Below are positions 1 to 5,396 of a stretch of DNA of 8,570 nt, piece after piece. The notes below the pieces were generated by a model, which was given only the letters and a program-made list of their open reading frames with translations, had not been told where the DNA came from and ran no database searches. The translations under genes and the position numbers were made by a program. Every line of letters begins with the position of its first letter. The first letter of the stretch is position 1. The stretch is from Candidatus Sumerlaeota bacterium (GTDB lineage Bacteria; Sumerlaeota; Sumerlaeia; MWCT01; JAGHBZ01): positions 1 through 8,570 of the forward strand of contig JAGHBZ010000022.1 of NCBI GenBank assembly GCA_021160705.1, in the 5' to 3' direction.

Positions 1-1
1 A

Positions 2-469
2 GACGGGAGTGAAGGCTGGGAATTTGCTGGTGTGATACCGCCTTATGATAAACCTACAACTGTTTCCGCTGGTGGACATCTGGGTCTTTCTCCAGCGGGC
101 TCAGTGAATTGTTTCTCTTATTGGTATAGTCCAGATATTGGGATAGAGGATGGTAAGGTCTACCGGGCACGATTTGAAGCGAGCAGCAGTGTGACGAATG
201 CTGATGATTCAGTACAGTTCCGCCTCAGAGTGAACCAGAAAGGCTCGTGGCAGGGCTGGAATCGCGTGGTCAATAGCTACAATCAGCAAGCGCCTTCTGC
301 ATCTGAGTGGAAAACTTATGACGTTATCTTCAATCCCAATGTTACTGGCACTACCGACAATCTTGCAGTCCTCTCCTTTGACATAATGAGTTTTGACCCC
401 GGCGACGACACTACCAGCTGGCTCTTCCTTGAATCTCTGAGCCTTGAGGAAGTTACCATAATCCCTTGA
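2..469 (+). CDS. C-terminal part of a secreted-type beta-sandwich (carbohydrate-binding-like) protein, 5' end outside window
   Basis: The frame is open from base 2 to a TGA at 467-469 with no stop, so the gene begins upstream of the window. A GTG at 32 is an internal valine rather than a start: the preceding ten codons (DGSEGWEFAG) run smoothly into the rest. The 155 visible residues are rich in Ser, Thr, Gly, Asp and aromatics and poor in Lys, with alternating hydrophobic strands. Examples are YRARFEASSSV, SVQFRLRVN and LAVLSFDIMSF. There is no membrane segment. This is the look of a jelly-roll/CBM-like module at the C-terminus of an exported protein, often used for glycan or surface binding. 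No specific family is recognised. The gene ends just before a tandem repeat and faces the minus-strand gene convergently. Confidence 0.75.
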   Translation, partial: DGSEGWEFAGVIPPYDKPTTVSAGGHLGLSPAGSVNCFSYWYSPDIGIEDGKVYRARFEASSSVTNADDSVQFRLRVNQKGSWQGWNRVVNSYNQQAPSASEWKTYDVIFNPNVTGTTDNLAVLSFDIMSFDPGDDTTSWLFLESLSLEEVTIIP

Positions 470-472
470 TAT

Positions 473-540
473 GTCGGTTAGTCGGTTTAGTCGGTTAGTC
501 GGTTTAGTCGGTTCAGTCGGTTTAGTCGGTTTGTCGGTTA
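473..540. repeat. Eight-unit tandem microrepeat, gtcggtta / gtcggttta
   Basis: Eight contiguous units begin at 473, 481, 490, 498, 507, 516, 525 and 533. Their lengths alternate mostly 8, 9, 8, 9, 9, 9, 8, 8. All start with gtcggtt and vary only in the last one or two bases (a, ta, ca or t). The array starts 3 bp after the stop codon of the upstream gene and dissolves into ggtcaggcta. The length variation in one or two bases suggests slippage. It is head-to-tail with no spacers, so it is not a CRISPR. No function can be assigned. Confidence 0.95.
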
Positions 541-559
541 GGTCAGGCTAATAAGTATC

Positions 560-719
560 AAATCCGTAGATTACGCAGATTTCTAACATCTATAATTTCA
601 ATCCTCTGCGCAATCGGGGTAATCTGTGGAGAATGTCTTAGCGTCTTTGCGAGAGATTTGATTATGGGTGAACCTGTAAAATTCCTTTGCTCTCACGCTC
701 ACACGCCAGCACGCAAAGA
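560..719. repeat. Degenerate word-like intergenic repeat cluster in convergent spacer
   Basis: This stretch is built from short recurring words. Bases 560-582 form an imperfect dyad with aaatc and gattt ends around a gattacgcag core. Bases 604-630 contain ctctgcgcaatc followed by gtaatctgtgga. Bases 638-654 read ttagcgtctttgcgaga, and the word tctttgcg (644-651) recurs inverted as cgcaaaga at 712-719. Such 'gcgtaatctg / gcgtctttgcg' phrases are a dispersed non-coding repeat type I recall from many candidate-phylum genomes. Together with the tandem repeat they fill the 269-bp gap between convergent genes. No good intrinsic terminator (GC stem followed by a T tract) was seen here. Confidence 0.55.
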
Positions 720-738
720 TGTTTGGTTTAAAATGAAT

Positions 739-2040
739 CTATTCAAGGCTATCCCAGGCAATGGGACAATCTTCTCCAATAGCAATGTCCGTAATGATAC
801 CCTGTGCTTTCAACTGCTGAAAAGTCTGGACAAGCCTATCCCGAAACTCAAAAGGATTAATCGGGTTGATAAAAATCTCTGTTGCCCCTTCAAATCCAGC
901 GGTGGGTTGTGCACGCCATTTTATACGAACCTGGAAAGGTAGAGGAACCGGGCAGTCCAATGGCTGGTAAATCCATTCCTCGTTTGAGGCGGATTTATTT
1001 CCCAATGCCCTATGGCATCCATAAATCAGATTGCTGATACCCAGAAGTTCCTCTTCAGAATGCTCAAACGGACGGGAAGCTGCGCTCTTTGAATAAACCA
1101 CCGCAGTTGGAAATCGTTGTCCTATTTCTACCAGACAGATTGCGTATTTGTTTTCCGCGACGACCAGACCAAGTTCCTGTCCCATAGCCTGCGTGAGCTC
1201 TGGAAAGAAATTTTTATTCCGGGCAACCTGTGTCGCCTCTTTCTCAAGGATGGGTCCCCATTCATCAATAGCAAGGAGTTGTCTATGGAGGTGGTCACGC
1301 GACGCACCGGCTTCCTTCAGCCAGTTCTGAAACACTACTACAAATGATGTCTCACCGTTATCGTGCATAATGTCTTCCACACTCTCAGCCGTAAACTTTA
1401 TATACTGATAGTGGTCCTCCACAGAGAGGTCGCCCTGATAAAACACATCATCTTCAAACTCAGCGTCTTTACGTAAGTGAGGTGCAACGACAATTAAGTC
1501 GTGCCATCCGCCAAACATCGGGTCAGTCAGGGTGTTAAACTCTGTCTTTATCTTCTGCTCTATCTCTGCCTGCGACAAACCCAGTCGCTCAAGCCTCCAG
1601 TGTAGCAGATTCTCTATATGACGCCTGCCTTCCGGAGTCTGCAGATATTTCTCTTTCCATTGGTTTCGTTTTGGTGAAATTGAACAGCTATAATTCTTTT
1701 GCCAGAAACTCATCCGTATAATCTCAAAAAGATTGGCAAATCGCCTGAACAGTGGTTCACTATCATAATACTGCTCTGCAGGGAGCTCATACAGACGCTG
1801 GTAGTTATGGTCAGCGTTGAGTACGCGGACTTTTTCAGGTGTCGTGGAAAAATAGTTTGCCCGACAAAAATCGCAATAATCCTCAACTTCTTTTTTCACC
1901 ACTGGCGAACCCGATGGTTTCGTATCTCTCTGTACCCTTGACCAGCGTTCTGGAACATACCAGACCCGGTCACCGGTAATTGGATTAATCTGTTTGATAG
2001 TCCCGTCTTTATACATAACAAAAAAATCACCTATCTTCAT
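739..2040 (-). CDS. GalT-like nucleotidyltransferase, HIT superfamily (DUF4921-like)
   Basis: The 433-residue protein carries the galactose-1-phosphate uridylyltransferase blueprint. A CxxC pair (C56, C59) matches the GalT zinc ligands. The core FQNW...GASRDHLHRQ (237-254) corresponds to the GalT F-E-N...G-x-S-x-x-H-P-H-G-Q motif. H250 would be the structural or zinc His, H252 the nucleotidylated His and Q254 the conserved Gln. The C-terminal segment AGFEGATEIFINPINP (381-396) matches the GalT tail. The HPHGQ motif is altered (P to L, G to R) and overall similarity looks distant, so the substrate is unlikely to be assumed galactose-1-phosphate; a related sugar-phosphate or nucleotide reaction is inferred. 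No signal peptide is present, so it is cytoplasmic. The ATG start has a perfect aggagg ribosome site on the minus strand at 2055-2050. It lies 110 bp downstream of the co-directional barrel gene and may share its transcript. My recollection is that this matches DUF4921. Confidence 0.8.
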   Translation of the reverse strand: MKIGDFFVMYKDGTIKQINPITGDRVWYVPERWSRVQRDTKPSGSPVVKKEVEDYCDFCRANYFSTTPEKVRVLNADHNYQRLYELPAEQYYDSEPLFRRFANLFEIIRMSFWQKNYSCSISPKRNQWKEKYLQTPEGRRHIENLLHWRLERLGLSQAEIEQKIKTEFNTLTDPMFGGWHDLIVVAPHLRKDAEFEDDVFYQGDLSVEDHYQYIKFTAESVEDIMHDNGETSFVVVFQNWLKEAGASRDHLHRQLLAIDEWGPILEKEATQVARNKNFFPELTQAMGQELGLVVAENKYAICLVEIGQRFPTAVVYSKSAASRPFEHSEEELLGISNLIYGCHRALGNKSASNEEWIYQPLDCPVPLPFQVRIKWRAQPTAGFEGATEIFINPINPFEFRDRLVQTFQQLKAQGIITDIAIGEDCPIAWDSLE

Positions 2041-2150
2041 CTATTCGTTCCTCCTGTGAGCTGGCTGGCTTAATATTAATAAACTCTCCTTAAAATGCAG
2101 TGTAAAGACTCAGAAAAGATACCTTCACTATGATTAATCAAATCACTACT

Positions 2151-3263
2151 CTACCTTAAAGAACCAAGCATCTGCGCAAGGGCATTATATTTTTCATTGA
2201 GCACCACTTTATGATACAGCCAGTCTACCAGAGCACCAAAGTGAAACATTGCGATTCCGTTTACTTGTGGCTGAAGTGTCAGATTCTCAATTAGCCGAAT
2301 AATCTCTTCGGTCTTAAGCGATAACCCGGCAAATCGGTCGCTTATCTGGATAGTGGGTAGTAATGTACCCTCAGTTTTCTTTGCCAGATTGTGAACAGTC
2401 CGGATGACCCATTCTGGTTTCTGCTCCAGTACGTTATGGTAAAGCATCGGTGAAAGAAAGTCCACAATTGACGCCAGTCTTTGGGCATTTTGTCCTGTCA
2501 GCCATTCCGTAGTGAATGGCGAAGGCAACATCTCATCTACCGCAACTAACTGAAAAAATGTCTGTGTCTGCGGGGATTCCGACTTCACAGCGTTCACCAC
2601 CTCCTGACAATAATCAGCAATGACCCTTGTCTTCCATTCCACCCACTTATCCGCATAAGTGTTGTAGATATGCTCGGCAATATTGTGTGTGTCTGATTCC
2701 TTCGCTGAAAAAGAAGGCACAGCACGTTGAAATTGTTCTAAACAGCGTGAGCAAAAACAATATTCCTCAACCTCATTAATGGTAGTTATATGAAAACTCT
2801 CCTCCCAGAAGAACGGGAATCGTAGAAAATCAAGGGATATTGCTATGGGTTTAAGTGTCCGCACTACTTCTTTTACCAGTTCAAGTCGCCTCAGCTGAAA
2901 TCCACGTTCTGTCGGGCATATTGGGTTATACCAGTCAGTGGTCCAGGGATATATTTCCCCTTGATTATTTATTGGACGTGAGGTTATGTGATGTTCAAAA
3001 CAGTATGCGTCCTGAAAGAACTGTACAATGGGTATAAAATCAATGGCTCTTTTTTTAAGTGCTGTTTTTAACCGAATGAGATGTTCCCGGTCAAATTTTA
3101 GCGATTCATTGCCCGGTTGCCCCTGGGCGTGTTCAAGCACCACAGGTGTCATCACCCCATCCATGCCCAGACCTGCTATATGCTCTGCCACTAAATCATA
3201 ATTATACTCATAATCCTCCGCAATGGTATGATGATACAATTTAATGTAAAACTTTTTCTTCAT
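2151..3263 (-). CDS. Cytoplasmic TIM-barrel glycoside-hydrolase-like protein (GHL6/GHL10 type)
   Basis: Counting from the ATG at 3263 the product is 370 residues and has no signal peptide, starting MKKKFYIKLYHH. It reads as a (beta/alpha)8 barrel of the hypothetical glycosyl hydrolase clan. A 'NPICPTERG' segment precedes helix LVKEVVRTLKP. Strand SLDFLRFP follows, with D145, R148 and P150, where the catalytic Asp is expected in GHL10-like enzymes. Next come C-F-C-x2-C (C169, C171, C174) and, near the C-terminus, VDFLSPMLYH (267-276). These same landmarks occur in the same order in the lipoprotein at 6251-7954. The frame extends upstream to a TTG at 3299, but those 12 codons lie on a GC-rich palindrome, so the ATG is preferred. 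Neither start has a clear ribosome site. The gene is likely first in a minus-strand pair with the GalT-like gene. Substrate and even catalytic activity are unproven. Confidence 0.7.
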   Translation of the reverse strand: MKKKFYIKLYHHTIAEDYEYNYDLVAEHIAGLGMDGVMTPVVLEHAQGQPGNESLKFDREHLIRLKTALKKRAIDFIPIVQFFQDAYCFEHHITSRPINNQGEIYPWTTDWYNPICPTERGFQLRRLELVKEVVRTLKPIAISLDFLRFPFFWEESFHITTINEVEEYCFCSRCLEQFQRAVPSFSAKESDTHNIAEHIYNTYADKWVEWKTRVIADYCQEVVNAVKSESPQTQTFFQLVAVDEMLPSPFTTEWLTGQNAQRLASIVDFLSPMLYHNVLEQKPEWVIRTVHNLAKKTEGTLLPTIQISDRFAGLSLKTEEIIRLIENLTLQPQVNGIAMFHFGALVDWLYHKVVLNEKYNALAQMLGSLR

Positions 3264-3275
3264 AAATTTTATGGG

Positions 3276-3296
3276 GTGCACCGTGCCCGCACGGGA
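3276..3296. repeat. GC-rich palindrome gtgcaccgtgc / gcacggg
   Basis: ccgtgc (3281-3286) is followed after two bases by its exact inverted copy gcacgg (3289-3294). It is flanked by gtgca and gga in an otherwise AT-rich region. The block sits directly upstream of the preferred start of the barrel gene, in its leader. It resembles small dispersed palindromic intergenic elements containing 'gcacggtgcaccgtgc' words that I recall from other genomes. It could form a leader hairpin or cruciform. Confidence 0.55.
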
Positions 3297-3386
3297 CAAT
3301 TTCTTTTTTACTTTGCTCTCTGCACTTAATATCTTCTGCTAAATTTAATTCCACTCTCTGGAAAACGACAAAACATATCTGGCTAA

Positions 3387-3416
3387 AGTATAACCTGACA
3401 CATACACAGATTACAA
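3387..3416 (-). promoter_or_regulatory. Possible sigma70-type promoter for the minus-strand gene pair
   Basis: Read on the minus strand, TTGTAA (3416-3411) is followed after 18 bp by TATACT (3392-3387). These match the consensus hexamers at 4 of 6 and 5 of 6 positions. Transcription would begin near 3380, giving a leader of about 117 nt that contains the GC-rich palindrome. The -35 lies inside the left arm of the inverted repeat at 3408-3437, so a protein bound there could block it. The prediction rests on hexamer matching alone. Confidence 0.3.
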
Positions 3417-3437
3417 ACTGTATTTTCTTTGTAATCT
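3408..3437. repeat. Perfect 10-bp inverted repeat, candidate operator
   Basis: agattacaaa (3408-3417) is matched exactly by tttgtaatct (3428-3437) around a 10-bp loop. The arms are AT-rich and not followed by a T tract on either strand, so this is not a standard terminator. It lies in the intergenic space between the minus-strand barrel gene and mazEF, and its left arm covers a possible -35. That location fits a regulator binding site, though no regulator gene is visible nearby. Confidence 0.5.
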
Positions 3438-3465
3438 TATGCTATAACAATGCGGTATAATGGTG

Positions 3466-3493
3466 GGTTTTAAGGACGAACATTTTTAAAACC
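3466..3493. repeat. 8-bp inverted repeat ggttttaa / ttaaaacc
   Basis: ggttttaa (3466-3473) and ttaaaacc (3486-3493) are exact inverted copies separated by 12 bp. This is the second AT-rich dyad in the roughly 360-bp intergenic stretch 3300-3662. Apart from the dyads and the mazEF promoter, I see no gene or RNA in that stretch. The role is unknown, and chance is possible in AT-rich DNA. Confidence 0.35.
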
Positions 3494-3598
3494 TTTGCAA
3501 TCTTATTTGCCAAGTATCCCAAAATCCTGTTTCTTTAAGACTCACCTTCGCTTTAGAAACTCAGACAGCACAAAAGACACTTTGTAAAATAAGAACCG

Positions 3599-3637
3599 TT
3601 GTCCACTTGACATACACACTATAATTGTGTAATTTCA
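3599..3637 (+). promoter_or_regulatory. Probable mazEF promoter with overlapping operator dyad
   Basis: A consensus TATAAT lies at 3620-3625. The best partner -35 is TTGTCC at 3599-3604 with a short 15-bp spacer. A perfect TTGACA at 3607-3612 is only 7 bp from TATAAT, and would need a poor -10 at 3630-3635. The TATAAT is bracketed by ACAC (3616-3619) and GTGT (3627-3630). Wider arms, TGACATACAC and the inverse of GTGTAATTTCA, also match with one gap. A dyad over the -10 fits autorepression by a ribbon-helix-helix antitoxin, which is usual for mazEF. The predicted start near 3632 leaves about 46 nt before the mazE ATG. Confidence 0.45.
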
Positions 3638-3677
3638 TTTTTAATACAAAATTAATTAATGGTTGGCTATAATTCTT

Positions 3678-3959
3678 ATGGTTCAGAAAACAAAAACTAA
3701 ACCCAGAGCAGATAACCCAAAAGTAAGGGTCAACATTGTTTTACCCTATAAGACCCTTAAGCTGCTTGATAGTATGGCTCCACCTTACAGTCGGAGTGCT
3801 TTCTTAAATCAGCTTATCCTCAGTAAAGCGACCAGTGACCTTAAATCTAAGTTAATAGACGATTTAAAGAAGGGATATTTAGCCTTAGCCCGGGAAAACC
3901 AGGATTTGGCTGAGGAGTGGGCTTTCCTGGAACACGAAACTGCCAGACTCTTAAAGTAA
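3678..3959 (+). CDS. mazE: MazE-type ribbon-helix-helix antitoxin
   Basis: The product is 93 residues from the ATG at 3678. A TTG at 3663 would add five residues; neither has a good ribosome site, and the basic MVQKTKTK start fits the ATG better. A ribbon-helix-helix DNA-binding fold is visible. Strand KVRVNIVLP (15-23) would lie in the DNA major groove, followed by helices YKTLKLLDSM and SRSAFLNQLI. The C-terminal part (about 65-88) contains KGYLALARENQDLAEEW, typical of the toxin-neutralising tail of Bacillus-type MazE. In the family this protein binds and inhibits MazF and, with it, represses its own promoter. The stop is 15 bp before mazF. Identification is strengthened by that partner. 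Confidence 0.88.
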   Translation: MVQKTKTKPRADNPKVRVNIVLPYKTLKLLDSMAPPYSRSAFLNQLILSKATSDLKSKLIDDLKKGYLALARENQDLAEEWAFLEHETARLLK

Positions 3960-3974
3960 AGGTAATTTGACCCT

Positions 3975-4340
3975 ATGAAGATTACACCCAGGCGGGGTGA
4001 GGTCTATCTTGTTTCCTTTGACCCTACTATTGGTAGCGAAATTAAAAAGACCAGACCCGCTGTCATTATCCAGAACAACATTGGCAATCAGTATGGCTCA
4101 ACAGTGATTGTTGCAGCCATTACCTCTGGTAAGACCGCTCTTTATCCTGTTCAGGTGTTAATAAAACCACCTCAGGCAGGACTTAAAAGAGGCTCAATAA
4201 TTAACCTGGCTCAAATTCGCACTATTGATAAGCGTCGGCTGGGACGTCGTCTGGGAAAACTAAAATCTGAAGTAATGAAAGAAGTAGATAGAGCACTCTT
4301 AATCAGCCTGGCTTTGCCCCCTTATTCAGACTTGGGGTGA
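3975..4340 (+). CDS. mazF: MazF/PemK-family endoribonuclease toxin
   Basis: The 121-residue product follows the Bacillus subtilis MazF (NdoA/EndoA) pattern closely. It opens RRGEVYLVSFDPTIGSE, continues with TRPAVIIQNNIGN and TVIVAAITSGK, and ends with the diagnostic QIRTIDKRRLG. R27 and T50 occupy the positions of the catalytic R25 and T48 of the Bacillus enzyme. Family members cut single-stranded mRNA at short specific sequences and slow growth until neutralised by MazE; the cleavage word here cannot be read from sequence. The gene begins 15 bp after mazE with a modest aaaggt ribosome site (3958-3963) overlapping the mazE stop, as expected for one transcript. A Pro/Ser/Leu tail (PPYSDLG) extends slightly past the usual end. 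The gene appears intact. Confidence 0.95.
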   Translation: MKITPRRGEVYLVSFDPTIGSEIKKTRPAVIIQNNIGNQYGSTVIVAAITSGKTALYPVQVLIKPPQAGLKRGSIINLAQIRTIDKRRLGRRLGKLKSEVMKEVDRALLISLALPPYSDLG

Positions 4341-4443
4341 TTTCTCATATAAACCCGGTATTTAGAATGAACCAAAGCGATAGGAGCGGGAAAAACACTG
4401 CGTTAATTTATTTGTCGGCTGTTTTAGAGTGGAAAGTTTGTTA

Positions 4444-5220
4444 ATGACAGGTAAGAAAATCAATACTTTTACGCGGTTGGTGGAAGTTCAGCAACTGGCA
4501 GAAGATGTTTTTCTTCATAGATATAAGTGTCCGCAGATTGCTCAGAGGGCAAATCCAGGGCAATTCGTTATGCTACGGGTAGCAGGGGGCATTCAGCCGT
4601 TTTTACCGCGTCCGTTTAGCATTGCGGGAGTGGATGAAAGTAAACAGACATTCAGCATATTATTTAACATACGTGGTGAAGGCACACGATTGCTCGCACA
4701 AAAATCTGTTGGCGAGTCTGTTCACGTATTCGGACCCCTGGGGACTGGATTCACCATTGATAAGAACATCCATCACCATACATTGATTGCAGGCGGGATG
4801 GGTATAGCACCATTATTTTTTCTGCTTCAGAAGTTGAATAAATTATCTGTGACAAAGACATTGCTGTACGCTGCTCGTTCTTCACAGCTCATCCTCCTAA
4901 GACCTGAACTTGAGTCTCTTACAGACAACATCGCCTACATCACAGAAGATGGCTCACTCGGCAAAAAGGGAATTGCCACTGATTTTGTGGGCGATTACCT
5001 GTCTCCAGACAGTACAATTTATGCCTGTGGTCCAGCGGGTTTTAATGAAACGTTTATCCAGGTTGCTCGCTCTAAAGGTGTGACACGATGTCAGCTCTCG
5101 CTGGAGCAACAGATGGCTTGCGGGGTGGGTGCCTGTCTTGGATGTGTGGTCAGGACTCGTGACGGGTATCAGCGTGTGTGCACCGAGGGTCCCGTGTTCC
5201 CGCTTTCCATCCTGACTTGA
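4444..5220 (+). CDS. pyrK: Dihydroorotate dehydrogenase B electron-transfer subunit (PyrK)
   Basis: The 258-residue protein has the ferredoxin-reductase-like layout of PyrK. RPFSI (56-60) binds FAD, GPLGTGF (97-103) follows, and AGGMGIAP (116-123) is the nucleotide-binding loop. CGPAG begins at 195. The C-terminal [2Fe-2S] loop has C226-x4-C231-x2-C234-x11-C246 within SLEQQMACGVGACLGC and RVCTEGPVF. In the family, PyrK passes electrons from dihydroorotate via FMN in PyrD to NAD+ during pyrimidine synthesis. A GTG at 4429 is also in frame, but the ATG at 4444 has ggaaag seven bases upstream and is preferred. The ATG overlaps the TAA of a 25-codon reading frame as TAATG. No pyrD follows: the next gene is lgt after 176 bp. 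A role with another oxidoreductase partner is possible, but the signature is specific. Confidence 0.92.
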   Translation: MTGKKINTFTRLVEVQQLAEDVFLHRYKCPQIAQRANPGQFVMLRVAGGIQPFLPRPFSIAGVDESKQTFSILFNIRGEGTRLLAQKSVGESVHVFGPLGTGFTIDKNIHHHTLIAGGMGIAPLFFLLQKLNKLSVTKTLLYAARSSQLILLRPELESLTDNIAYITEDGSLGKKGIATDFVGDYLSPDSTIYACGPAGFNETFIQVARSKGVTRCQLSLEQQMACGVGACLGCVVRTRDGYQRVCTEGPVFPLSILT

Positions 5221-5396
5221 TTTGCATAATCGCCTTCGCGGCAACAAAGTATTATTCAGCCACTACATCTTGAAGTGCGGTATGGGATTTTTTCCCATTG
5301 AAGGTATTCAAAAGATTTTGCGTGAACTTCAGGAGGGTATAGTGATATATATCAAGTCTTAATAATTTTAAGACAATTTGCTTAAGCGGAACGGCT

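Noticed and set aside
473..540. Tandem repeat considered as a CRISPR
   Set aside because: Units are 8-9 bp with no spacers and no cas genes are present.
658..942. Plus-strand reading frame of 94 codons
   Set aside because: It lies mostly antisense to the 3' end of the GalT-like gene and begins in the word-like repeat; its translation shows no domain character.
3668..3673. TATAAT just before the mazE start
   Set aside because: Transcription from it would begin at or after the ATG at 3678, and no -35 is visible upstream.
5218..5274. Signal-peptide-like frame just after the pyrK stop (ICIIAFAATKYY)
   Set aside because: Very short, no ribosome site, and it ends after about 18 codons.
5282..5298. 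Hairpin atggga-ttttt-tcccat after pyrK, considered as a terminator
   Set aside because: The stem is only 6 bp and the T tract is in the loop rather than after the stem.
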